In this document: positions 1 to 6,417 of the stretch, piece by piece
How the letters are laid out: every line of letters begins with the position of its first letter
How positions within the stretch are numbered: the first letter of the stretch is position 1
Assembly: GCA_026710565.1 (NCBI GenBank)
Contig: JAPOQV010000432.1
Span: 1 to 9,808, forward strand
Source of the DNA: Spirochaetaceae bacterium
GTDB taxonomy: Bacteria; Spirochaetota; Spirochaetia; SZUA-6; Bin103
Direction of reading: 5' to 3'
Length of the DNA stretch: 9,808 nt
The notes under the pieces: generated by a model
The model's database searches: none
Told to the model about the DNA's origin: nothing
The model's input: only the letters and a program-made list of their open reading frames with translations
Position numbers and translations under genes: made by a program

Positions 1-229
1 CGCGCATGAAGGAGCGCCGGAGGTCCCCCGCTCTGGCCAGGAACTCCGCGCGGTCGAGCGACGCCTGCGCGTCCGGCGGGGCATGCGGCGCGAACGCCGC
101 GCAGGCCATCGCCCGCGCCCGCTCCGCCAGGGCCGTCATCGCCGGCATCCGCCGGAACGCCACGATGTCGCCGCGGAACAGCCGCTCCCGGTCGAGAGGC
201 GGTTGGGCGTCGACGATCCCGGCAGTCAC
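1..229 (-). CDS. Unrecognised protein, N-terminal part (runs off left edge)
   Basis: This open frame starts at a GTG at 227-229 and continues without a stop to the window edge, giving 76 residues of the N-terminus. It begins 22 bp after the stop of the DmdA/GcvT-like gene on the same strand, so it is probably the third gene of that operon. The visible protein is hydrophilic and Arg/Ala-rich, with FRGDIVAFRRMP near residues 18-29 and a helix-like stretch after it. There is no signal peptide or membrane segment. No Shine-Dalgarno sequence stands out before the GTG, so the start relies on position and on the lack of other in-frame starts nearby. I do not recognise the family with confidence. A vague resemblance to N-termini of uncharacterised oxygenase-like proteins is only an impression. 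Codon usage fits a real gene. Confidence 0.6.
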   Translation of the reverse strand, partial: MTAGIVDAQPPLDRERLFRGDIVAFRRMPAMTALAERARAMACAAFAPHAPPDAQASLDRAEFLARAGDLRRSFMR

Positions 230-251
230 GTTCGGAGCGCCGGCCGGCCGC

Positions 252-1556
252 TCAGATCGCGGCGTCCTCGCCGCGGGCGTGCGCGATCTCGCGCGCCGAG
301 GGATTGACCGACTCCCGGAACGGCACCTCGCACACCTGCGCGCGGTCGGGCCTGCCCGGTTCGCTGGCGTACTCGTCCGGCAGCCACACGGTGAGCTCCG
401 TGCCGACGGCCGACCGGCCGACCGGCACCCACCCCATGCCGATGTTGCAGCCGAGCTCCGGCGCGTACCACGGCGAGGTCAGGTAGCCGATCGGATCGCC
501 CGCGTCGGCGTCGGACACCAGCCAGAAGTCGGGCGCGTAGTCGTCGATCGGCTTGCCGCCCATGGTCATGCCGGCCATCGTCATCTTGAACGGTGGCGTG
601 CCGGCCTCGATCTGCTCGCGGACGCGCTCCAGCGCCGCCTTGCCGATGTAGTCGGCCTTCTTCTTGCGAGGCACCTGGTAGGCCAGATCGCACTGGAACG
701 GCAGCGTCTCGTGGTCGATGTCCTGGCCCCAGGACATGATGCCTGCCTGGATGCGGCGCTGGTGGCCGGGCGCGATGACCATGAGCCGGTGCGCCTTGCC
801 CGCCTCCAGCACCGCGTTCCAGAGCTTCTCCGCGTGCAGCGTGGCGTCGCGCAGGTAGATCTCGTAGCCCTTCTCGCCCGAGAAGCCGGATTGCGAGATC
901 ACCACCTCGCAACCGCCGATCACGGCCTCCATGATCCCGTAGTAGGGAATGTCGCGGATGCCCTCGCCCACCAGGTCGGCCATCAGCGCCTCCGACTTCG
1001 GCCCCTGGATCTGCACCGGGCAGACGTCGATCTCGTCGATCTCGACGTCCATGCGCATGCCGACGTTCCCCCCCTGCAGCCAGTACAGCAGGTCGGAATC
1101 GGCGAGGGAGAACCAGAACTCGTCCTCCGACAGGCGCAACAGCACCGGGTCGTTGAGGATGCCGCCCCGCTCGTTGCAGAGGATGACGTACTTGGCGTGC
1201 ATGGGCTTGATGCGCTTCGCGTTGCGGGTGATGACGTAGTCCGTGAACCGCTCCGCGTCCGGCCCCTTGACTCGGACCTGGCGCTCCACCGCGACGTTCC
1301 AGAGGGTGACGTGATGGGTCAGCGCCTCGTGCTCGGCCGCCGCGCCGCCGTCCTCCGGCCGCACGTAGCCGCGCGGGTGGTAGATGCGGTTGTAGACCGT
1401 GGCGCGCCAGCACCCGGCCGCGTGCGACAGGTGCCAGTAGGGCGACTTGCGCACGCGGGTGGAGATGAGCAACTCGGTCGGGGTGCGACCGCTCTGGCGC
1501 AGGTTGATCGGGACGATGCGGTCGGACTGGTCGACGCTCTGCGGTTGCGTGGTCAT
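252..1556 (-). CDS. DmdA/GcvT-like tetrahydrofolate-dependent methyltransferase (aminomethyltransferase family)
   Basis: The 434-residue protein has the GcvT fold along its whole length. Conserved landmarks are LWNVAVERQVRVKGPDAERF (about residues 85-104), GGILNDPVLLRL (131-142), FSLADSD (149-155), VQIQGPKS (181-188), GFSGEKGYEIYLRD (224-237), and YIGKAALERV (303-312). The first four resemble the DMSP demethylase DmdA more than the glycine-cleavage T-protein. D136 in GGILND sits where GcvT enzymes carry the Asp that orients folate chemistry. Such enzymes transfer a methyl or methylene group to tetrahydrofolate in the cytoplasm. The ATG chosen (1554-1556) overlaps the TGA of the upstream HD-oxygenase gene (ATGA, 1553-1556), indicating translational coupling. 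An upstream in-frame extension of 36 residues is rejected because it would lie inside that gene. Substrate is not determined by the sequence; glycine betaine, made by the neighbouring enzymes, is my inference. DMSP or a related methylated compound is an alternative. Confidence 0.88.
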   Translation of the reverse strand: MTTQPQSVDQSDRIVPINLRQSGRTPTELLISTRVRKSPYWHLSHAAGCWRATVYNRIYHPRGYVRPEDGGAAAEHEALTHHVTLWNVAVERQVRVKGPDAERFTDYVITRNAKRIKPMHAKYVILCNERGGILNDPVLLRLSEDEFWFSLADSDLLYWLQGGNVGMRMDVEIDEIDVCPVQIQGPKSEALMADLVGEGIRDIPYYGIMEAVIGGCEVVISQSGFSGEKGYEIYLRDATLHAEKLWNAVLEAGKAHRLMVIAPGHQRRIQAGIMSWGQDIDHETLPFQCDLAYQVPRKKKADYIGKAALERVREQIEAGTPPFKMTMAGMTMGGKPIDDYAPDFWLVSDADAGDPIGYLTSPWYAPELGCNIGMGWVPVGRSAVGTELTVWLPDEYASEPGRPDRAQVCEVPFRESVNPSAREIAHARGEDAAI

Positions 1557-2149
1557 GTGTGCTCCCTCGGCGCCAGGCTGAACGGCTCGCGCGCGAACAC
1601 CCGGCGCACCATCGGCTCGAAGAATTCCAGCGGCAGTGACTCGTAGTCGGGGTCGAATGCGCACTGGTCCCAGCGGTGACAGAAGTCCACGGCATCCTGG
1701 TACCAGGGATGGTCGCGGTACTCATCGCGCGCGTTGCGGTCCCAGCCGCGGAAGTGGCCGTAGTAGACGAGCTGGAAGAGGCCGTGATGGCGCACGATCC
1801 AGTACGTGCGCTCGGTCACGTAGGGGCGCAGGATCAGGGCGGACAGCTCGCCGTGGCTGTGCGGGGCCAGCGGGTCGTCGATGTCGTGCAGCAGCGCCGC
1901 CACCACCATCTCCTCCTCCGCCCCGTCGCGGTAGGCGCGGGTGGCGGTCTGCAGCGAGTGCTCCAGCCGGTCGACCTGATAGCCGGCCAGCGATCCGGAC
2001 AGCGCGCGGAGCTGGCCCAGCACCCGGTCGGCGGTGCCGGCGGCGAACTCGTCCTCGAACCGTGCGAGCAGCTCGTAGTCTTCGCGCGTGCCGTCCGCCA
2101 TGTGGGTGAAGCTCACCGTGGGGGCGTCCGGCGTCGTCGTCGTGTGCAT
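1553..2149 (-). CDS. tmpB: HD-domain mixed-valent diiron oxygenase, TmpB/PhnZ-like
   Basis: The 198-residue protein is an HD-domain enzyme with the PhnZ-type layout. QVDRLEHSLQTATRA (58-72) carries His64, AALLHDI (84-90) the His88-Asp89 pair, HSHGELSALIL (97-107) His99, RHHGL (120-124) a further His, and HRWDQCAFDPDY (158-169) the likely final Asp161. PhnZ has a Tyr-x-x-Glu lid just before the first His; here it reads Tyr57-x-x-Asp60. TmpB is known to oxidise (1-hydroxy-2-(trimethylamino)ethyl)phosphonate to glycine betaine and phosphate, and is encoded with TmpA. A TmpA-like gene stands divergently next door, which is the main reason for preferring TmpB over PhnZ or MIOX-type relatives. The ATG at 2147-2149 is chosen because GGGAG lies 10 nt upstream; an ATG eight codons earlier lacks a ribosome binding site. 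The stop overlaps the start of the methyltransferase gene. Confidence 0.8.
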   Translation of the reverse strand: MHTTTTPDAPTVSFTHMADGTREDYELLARFEDEFAAGTADRVLGQLRALSGSLAGYQVDRLEHSLQTATRAYRDGAEEEMVVAALLHDIDDPLAPHSHGELSALILRPYVTERTYWIVRHHGLFQLVYYGHFRGWDRNARDEYRDHPWYQDAVDFCHRWDQCAFDPDYESLPLEFFEPMVRRVFAREPFSLAPREHT

Positions 2150-2173
2150 GCCTGTAACTCTCCCTTTGCGCAT

Positions 2174-2202
2174 GGTGTATGCCGGACTATTACGCGGGTC
2201 AA
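2174..2202 (-). promoter_or_regulatory. Possible weak promoter for the tmpB-like operon
   Basis: On the minus strand TTGACC (2197-2202) is followed after 17 nt by TACACC (2174-2179). The -35 matches consensus at five of six positions, the -10 at only three. A transcript from here would start near 2167, leaving a leader of about 18 nt that includes the GGGAG ribosome binding site. No better minus-strand promoter is visible in the 192-bp divergent region. Confidence 0.3.
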
Positions 2203-2251
2203 CAGCCCCGGCGCCGCGAGTTAACTATTCTTCCTTTTTTTTCAGAAACTC

Positions 2252-2282
2252 TTGACACAGGCCGAAACGACACCCCTTGATA
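2252..2282 (+). promoter_or_regulatory. Likely promoter for the tmpA-like gene
   Basis: A perfect TTGACA (2252-2257) is followed by TTGATA (2277-2282) after a 19-nt spacer, longer than the ideal 17. The tract upstream is unusually A/T-rich for this window, with a run of eight T at 2235-2242, and could act as an UP element. The region is the only marked GC dip between the divergent tmpA-like and tmpB-like genes. Confidence 0.45.
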
Positions 2283-2290
2283 CGCGCGTA
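2281..2290. promoter_or_regulatory. 10-bp palindrome TACGCGCGTA, possible operator
   Basis: TACGCGCGTA is a perfect palindrome that overlaps the proposed -10 of the tmpA-like promoter and the expected transcription start. This is a common place for a repressor site. In GC-rich DNA a 10-bp palindrome can occur by chance, and no regulator gene is in the window. Confidence 0.25.
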
Positions 2291-2341
2291 GCGTTCGCGT
2301 GCCCGGGTTCCGGGCCGGTCATCACCGATTGAGGGTCCGCC

Positions 2342-3457
2342 ATGTATCACTCGATCAGCAGTGTCGCCGAGAACGGCGACGGCTTGGCCACGGTCTGGCA
2401 GGATGGTGCACGGACCGATCTCCCCTACCTGTGGTTGCGCGACAACTGCGGGTGCAGCGAGTGCCGGGTCGAGCAGACCACGGAGAAGCGGTTCCACCTC
2501 TTCCGGGTCGCCGTGGACCTGCGGCCTCGGCAGGTCACCGTCGAGCACGCCGGATGCGAGGACGAGGCGGTCGCCATCGCGTGGCCGGACGGACACCGTA
2601 CGCGCTACCGGTCGAGCGAGATCCACGGCCTGATCGGCCGGCCTCGCACCGACCTGCGCTACTGGGACGCCAGCTTCCGTCCGCGACAGTTCGACTTTCG
2701 GCGATTCCTCGACCACGACCGCACCGCCGCGGACTTGATCGAGGAGTTCCTCGAGACCGGCGCCTGCCTGCTGGTCGACGCCCCCACCGAGCCCGACTCC
2801 TCGGAGCAGCTCGCTGCCCGTCTGGGTCCCATCCGCGAGGTGGTGTTCGACCGCATCCACAACGTCGTGGTCGATCCGGCGGGCTACAGCGTCGCGCACA
2901 CGAAGCTGGCGCTCGCCCCGCACAACGACTTCACCAGCTACACCTGGCCGCCGAGCGTGCAGCTTCTGCACATGCTCGTGAACGAGTGCGAGGGCGGCGA
3001 CTCCTCGCTAGTGGACGCGTTCGGCGTGGTGGATGGCTTGCGGCGCGATCATCCGGACAAGTTCGACGCGCTCTGTGCGGTGCCGGTGCCGTTCCGCCTG
3101 TTCAGCGAGGATGAAGAGAGCTACGCGGTCAATCCCGTGGTCGACCTGGACGCCGGCGGCAACGTCCGGCTGGTGCGCTTCAACACGCAGCAGATGCAGC
3201 CCATGCCGCTGTCCGAGCCGCGGCTCGGCGAGTTCTACGCCGCCTACCACGAACTGTCGACGCGCATGAACGACCCCGGCGTCCAGGCTTCCTGCCGGCT
3301 GGAGGCCGGCCACATCATGCTGATGGCCAGCCACCGCGTCCTGCACGGCCGCACGGCGCTCCGCTCCACCGGTATGCGCCACCTGCAGGACGCCTACTTC
3401 GAGCACGACAACGTGCGCAACCACCTCCGGTTGCTGCGCCGCACCGGCCGCATCTGA
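2342..3457 (+). CDS. tmpA: Fe(II)/2-oxoglutarate dioxygenase, TmpA/gamma-butyrobetaine hydroxylase-like
   Basis: The 371-residue protein has the two-domain build of gamma-butyrobetaine hydroxylase. The N-terminal domain begins LWLRDNCGCSECR (30-42), whose Cys36, Cys38 and Cys41, with a later His (probably His95), match the structural zinc site of that family. The C-terminal double-stranded beta-helix carries the iron facial triad: His194 and Asp196 in APHNDFTSYTWPP, and His335 in LHGR. Arg346 is placed to bind 2-oxoglutarate. Length fits the family. TmpA, a member of this family, hydroxylates C1 of 2-(trimethylamino)ethylphosphonate and works with the HD oxygenase TmpB. A TmpB-like gene is transcribed divergently 192 bp away, so I favour TmpA over a carnitine-pathway gamma-butyrobetaine or trimethyllysine hydroxylase. 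The ATG has GAGGG (2331-2335) six nucleotides upstream. No phosphonate transporter gene lies in the window. Confidence 0.82.
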   Translation: MYHSISSVAENGDGLATVWQDGARTDLPYLWLRDNCGCSECRVEQTTEKRFHLFRVAVDLRPRQVTVEHAGCEDEAVAIAWPDGHRTRYRSSEIHGLIGRPRTDLRYWDASFRPRQFDFRRFLDHDRTAADLIEEFLETGACLLVDAPTEPDSSEQLAARLGPIREVVFDRIHNVVVDPAGYSVAHTKLALAPHNDFTSYTWPPSVQLLHMLVNECEGGDSSLVDAFGVVDGLRRDHPDKFDALCAVPVPFRLFSEDEESYAVNPVVDLDAGGNVRLVRFNTQQMQPMPLSEPRLGEFYAAYHELSTRMNDPGVQASCRLEAGHIMLMASHRVLHGRTALRSTGMRHLQDAYFEHDNVRNHLRLLRRTGRI

Positions 3458-3491
3458 GCGTGCCGCGCGGTCCAGGCCGCCGGGAGCTGAT

Positions 3492-4445
3492 TCAGGGCCG
3501 CGTCGTCAGATCAGCCGAGACGGCGCAGTGGTCCGGGTGGTCATCGTGCCGAGGCCACTCACGGGTCGACTCCGGGACCAGCAAGGCTGCGGCGGCAGCG
3601 TCGAGCACGATGTGGTCGATGAACTCCTCGTAGTTCGGATCGCACTGGAATTCGAGGTCCGCGGTCAGGAGATCGAGCGGAGACGATTCCGGCGACAGCG
3701 CTCTCCAGGCCCAGTCGTCGCTGACGGCGAAGCGGCGGTTGAAGTCTCCAAGGATGCCGAAAGCGACTCCCTCGTCCTCCCGGCGGTCGGCCCAGGCCCT
3801 GACTTCGAAAATCTGATCCCTCAGCGTGGCGCAGGTCTCGACTCGGTTCGCGTCCGAGTCTTGCTCGGCCGACCAGCATCCCGACTTGAGATGCACGGAG
3901 AGAAGTCGCAGTTGGCGGTCGCCGAGGGTGACGGTGATGTCCGTACCCCAGCGCAACGTCGGAGCACGACGGCCGAGGGAGTCCAGGTCTTCGTTGCGCC
4001 GGTAGGCGATCTCCTTGCGGATGGCGAAACCGGTCGCCTGATGCTCGAGGTACTGTCCGGGCAGCCCCCAACATTCGCGGGCGGCACCTGATGGCTCGGG
4101 ACGGGTGGACATTTCCAAGTGCCAGTGTGTTGCAGGGAACACCCGCAACGCTGCGGCCGTGTTCTCCACTTCCTGGAAGGCCACGACGTCCGGATTGATC
4201 TCCCGGATACGGTCGGCGATGGCGTCGTAGTCTGTCTGATCCCTGGGCACGCAGCCCGCGGCATTGGTGTCGTTCAGATGCTCCAGGTTCCAGGTGGCGA
4301 TACGCAGGTGCGGAGCCTCGGGCGAGTCCGGAACTCCCGGTGCCCGGCAGCCACCGAGCAGCAACGGCACGCCGATCAGGGCGAGCAGCGCGGCACCAGC
4401 GGCCTTCCGGTACCTGCTGCGGTCCGGGTGCGCGACATCAATCAC
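3492..4445 (-). CDS. Endonuclease/exonuclease/phosphatase-family lipoprotein
   Basis: From a GTG at 4443-4445 this gives 317 residues. The start is chosen because GGAGGAA (4449-4455) lies just upstream, and because it gives a compact lipoprotein signal: basic RSRYRK, a hydrophobic stretch AAGAALLALIGVPLLLGG, then Cys33. An ATG six codons earlier (4461-4463) has no ribosome binding site and would bury the GGAGGAA inside the gene. The mature part has the EEP (DNase I-like) metal-dependent fold: RIATWNLEHL, DVVAFQEVE (metal-binding Glu), LLSVHLKSGC, ILGDFNRR, and a C-terminal DDHPDHCAVSADL with the catalytic His. It is probably an envelope-anchored phosphodiesterase, phosphatase or nuclease; the substrate cannot be read. 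It converges on the tmpA-like gene, 34 bp between stops. A link to phosphorus scavenging is conceivable but unproven. Confidence 0.85.
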   Translation of the reverse strand: MIDVAHPDRSRYRKAAGAALLALIGVPLLLGGCRAPGVPDSPEAPHLRIATWNLEHLNDTNAAGCVPRDQTDYDAIADRIREINPDVVAFQEVENTAAALRVFPATHWHLEMSTRPEPSGAARECWGLPGQYLEHQATGFAIRKEIAYRRNEDLDSLGRRAPTLRWGTDITVTLGDRQLRLLSVHLKSGCWSAEQDSDANRVETCATLRDQIFEVRAWADRREDEGVAFGILGDFNRRFAVSDDWAWRALSPESSPLDLLTADLEFQCDPNYEEFIDHIVLDAAAAALLVPESTREWPRHDDHPDHCAVSADLTTRP

Positions 4446-4512
4446 GGCTTCCTCCAAACGCATCGCGACAAGGATCCACTTGATCACTGCTGATCGCTCA
4501 GCATTTGCCCAT

Positions 4513-4541
4513 GTCGTAACGGCAATTGCCGATGCCGTCAA
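4513..4541 (-). promoter_or_regulatory. Possible promoter with embedded 12-bp palindrome, for the EEP lipoprotein gene
   Basis: On the minus strand TTGACG (4536-4541) and TACGAC (4513-4518) are 17 nt apart. The spacer contains CGGCAATTGCCG (4520-4531), a perfect 12-bp palindrome. A site between -35 and -10 is typical for repressors or MerR-type activators. The -10 is weak. The start codon lies about 70 nt downstream. Confidence 0.35.
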
Positions 4542-4553
4542 ACCGCGGTTCAC

Positions 4554-4669
4554 GCCTTCATGCGGGTGTCGGCGGGTCGAACAGGGCCAGGCCCGGGGCG
4601 ACGGTCACCGGGAACGGCTCGTTCATGTACAGCACCTGCAGGCGGGTGCCGGCCTCCGCGTGCTCGGGC
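4554..4669 (-). repeat. Direct repeat copy A (of 6422-6538)
   Basis: This 116-bp segment matches 6422-6538 in the same orientation with about nine mismatches and one single-base gap by eye, close to 90% identity. Similarity stops abruptly at 4669. Together the two copies bracket the GH32 gene. Confidence 0.9.
4558..4669 (-). pseudogene. Truncated 3' end of a GcvT-type gene
   Basis: Read on the minus strand this encodes EHAEAGTRLQVLYMNEPF followed by PVTVAPGLALFDP, nearly identical to the last residues of the FAD-GcvT fusion protein. Only the extreme C-terminus of the GcvT C-terminal domain is present. A single-base loss close to the end shifts the frame, so it terminates at a TGA (4558-4560) shortly after LFDP instead of with the intact SDTRMKA tail. 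Nothing upstream resembles the rest of a GcvT protein, so this is a remnant and not a gene. It may be what is left of a second, tandem copy of the fusion gene or a paralogue of it. Confidence 0.75.
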
Positions 4670-4846
4670 AGTCCGGTGGCGGTGGCAATCGAGGACGCAG
4701 CGGCGTGATCGGACGCGACGCCGTGGAGGATCGCCTGGTACAGGGCGATCTCGCGCAGCAGAAGGTGGGGTTGAGGGATGCTGCCTGAACAGCAAGTCAT
4801 GTTACGGCAAGCCACGACGTGACGAATGTACTTCGCGGCGCGCACG
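4670..4846. other. Stretch without a supported gene, upstream of the GcvT remnant
   Basis: This 177-bp stretch lies between the GcvT remnant and the stop of the GH32 gene. On the minus strand it is open in frame with the remnant and reads LLLREIALYQAILHGVASDH before joining it, which looks protein-like. The frame has no convincing start or ribosome binding site, and its longest form overlaps the end of the GH32 gene. It is probably decayed coding DNA from another gene fused at the breakpoint. I do not recognise its parent family. Together with 4446-4553 (presumed promoter of the EEP gene) it makes up the gene-poor interval 4446-4846. Confidence 0.4.
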
Positions 4847-6379
4847 TCAGGGATGGGCGGGAGCCAAGTCCCACGCGTCCAGCCGGCGCACCGTGGCCGC
4901 GCCACCGCGGGCCAGCAGCCGAACCTGGACGGCATCGTCGCGGGTCGGGTAGATGCGCTGGGTCACGCACTGGCGGCCGTTGGCGTACACCTCCAGCAGC
5001 GAGCGGTCCAGGAACAGGCGCAGCTTCAGAGGCTCGCCGGCGGCCAAGCGAAACGGCGCCGCCTGGGCGGTGACCGTGCGTTCGCTCGCAGGCAGCGTGG
5101 CCATCAGCGCGCGGCCGTTGCTGCTCGTCCGGTAGCGGTGGTAGACGATCTGGCGGTCCAGCGATGAGCGGCTCACGTCGACGCGAATGACTCCGGCTCG
5201 CGCGTCGTACACGACCGGCGTCCGCTCCGCGCCGTCGGCCGAGCACCGCACCGCGACGCCCACCTCGGCCGCCTGCGCCGGATCGATCTCCAGCGCCAGC
5301 TCCAGCGTGTCTCCGGCGATGCCGGGCACCACCGCATCGGCGCCGTCGGCCAGGGCGATCTGCTGCCGGCCGCGGTGGCGGTAGCGCAACCGCTCCACCT
5401 CCGGCGCGGGCTCGATGGTCAGGGTGCCGCCGGCGGCCAGTCCCAGGATGCGCGGCAGCGTCATCACGCCCGACCAGCCGGCGGCGCGCTCCCGATCCGG
5501 CCCGCGGATCTCGCGCACCCAGTCGAAGAAGATGCGCCGCCCGGAGGCATCCAACAGGGTGCGCGGGCCGCCGAGCTGACCTCCGTCCCAGCTCATGCGG
5601 CCGTGCAGGCGAGGATGGAACCGCTCGCCGCGCAGCTCGCCCAGGTAGTACTGGGTGGCCTGCAGGTGGCTGCAGAACAACAGCATGTGGCGGTCGCCAA
5701 GCGGGAAGAAGTCGGGGACCGCGCAGTCCTCGTCCTCCTCCGTCCACTCGCGGCGTGACCGATAGAAGGTGTCGACGAACCGCCAGCGGCGCAGGTCCTG
5801 CGACTTGAACAGGAACGCGGCGTCGCCTTCGCCGTTCGGATGGCGCCGGTTGACCGCCGCGTAGTAGGTGTCGCCGTCCAGCCACGCGCAGGGGTCGTGG
5901 ACCTCGTAGCGTCCGAAGTCGGCGTCGCCGGAGTGCGGCTGCGGGATCACGGGGTTGCCGGGATGCCTGGTCCAGCGGATCAGCAGGTCGTCCCGGCTCT
6001 GGGCGATGCATACGCCGTCGGGGTTGCCGAAGTAGATGAGGGTCGGCACGCCCTCCCTGCTGACCAGGGCGCCGCCGCTGAAGCAGCCGACGCGGTCCGG
6101 TCCGTGCGGATCCGGCTCAAGCGCCACCGGGTGGTGCACCCAGTGCACGAGGTCGACGCTGGAGGCGTGTCCCCACTGGATGCGGTGCCAGTACGCTCCG
6201 TGCGGGTTGAACTGGTAGAAGACGTGGTAGCGGCCGCGCCAGAACAGGGCGCCGTTGATGTCGTTCATCCATGCCGCCGGCGGCATGAAGTGATAGCAGG
6301 GCCGATGGCGGTCGCCGGCCAGGTGGTCCTGCAGCGCGGCGGCCTGCGCGATCTGCGCCTCGGTGCGCTCGATGGACAT
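4847..6379 (-). CDS. GH32 family beta-fructosidase-like glycoside hydrolase
   Basis: The 510-residue protein has the GH32 two-domain layout, a five-bladed propeller then a beta-sandwich. WMNDINGALF (37-46) carries the nucleophile Asp40 in place of the usual WMNDPNG. It is followed by FYQFNPHGAYWHRIQWGHA, FSGGALV, RYEVHDPCAWL (157-167, Asp162 at the RDP position but His replacing Arg), and EDEDCAVPDFFPLGD (215-229), where the canonical Glu-Cys acid/base motif is altered. The sandwich ends with LRLFLDRSLLEVYANG and TQRIYP, as usual for the family. No signal peptide is seen, so it is likely cytoplasmic and would hydrolyse a fructoside such as sucrose. The start is uncertain: ATG at 6377-6379 has a weak GGTGG before it, and a GTG three codons earlier is possible. 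It lies 38 bp after the FAD-GcvT gene and is probably cotranscribed, though functionally unrelated. Confidence 0.88.
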   Translation of the reverse strand: MSIERTEAQIAQAAALQDHLAGDRHRPCYHFMPPAAWMNDINGALFWRGRYHVFYQFNPHGAYWHRIQWGHASSVDLVHWVHHPVALEPDPHGPDRVGCFSGGALVSREGVPTLIYFGNPDGVCIAQSRDDLLIRWTRHPGNPVIPQPHSGDADFGRYEVHDPCAWLDGDTYYAAVNRRHPNGEGDAAFLFKSQDLRRWRFVDTFYRSRREWTEEDEDCAVPDFFPLGDRHMLLFCSHLQATQYYLGELRGERFHPRLHGRMSWDGGQLGGPRTLLDASGRRIFFDWVREIRGPDRERAAGWSGVMTLPRILGLAAGGTLTIEPAPEVERLRYRHRGRQQIALADGADAVVPGIAGDTLELALEIDPAQAAEVGVAVRCSADGAERTPVVYDARAGVIRVDVSRSSLDRQIVYHRYRTSSNGRALMATLPASERTVTAQAAPFRLAAGEPLKLRLFLDRSLLEVYANGRQCVTQRIYPTRDDAVQVRLLARGGAATVRRLDAWDLAPAHP

Positions 6380-6417
6380 GGGTGCCACCGGTCAGCGCCG
6401 AAGCAGCGGCCGGGTCC

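Noticed and set aside
6..1646. 546-codon plus-strand open frame
   Set aside because: It is antisense to the DmdA-like gene and the end of the tmpB-like gene. The protein is Arg/Val/His/Asp-rich without family motifs, typical of shadow frames in GC-rich DNA.
226..1725. 499-codon minus-strand frame over the DmdA-like gene
   Set aside because: It is a different frame of the same strand as the real gene and is Arg/Ala/Gly-rich; the real frame carries the GcvT motifs.
2225..2971. 248-codon minus-strand frame opposite the tmpA-like gene
   Set aside because: It is antisense to well-supported zinc-site and HxD motifs, and its sequence has no family features.
3458..3491. Possible terminator between the convergent tmpA-like and EEP genes
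   Set aside because: Only a 4-bp GCGG/CCGC stem with no T-run is visible, too weak to call in GC-rich DNA.
4797..6011. 404-codon minus-strand frame within the GH32 gene
   Set aside because: It is an Arg/Pro/Ala-rich alternate frame of the GH32 coding sequence without recognisable domains.
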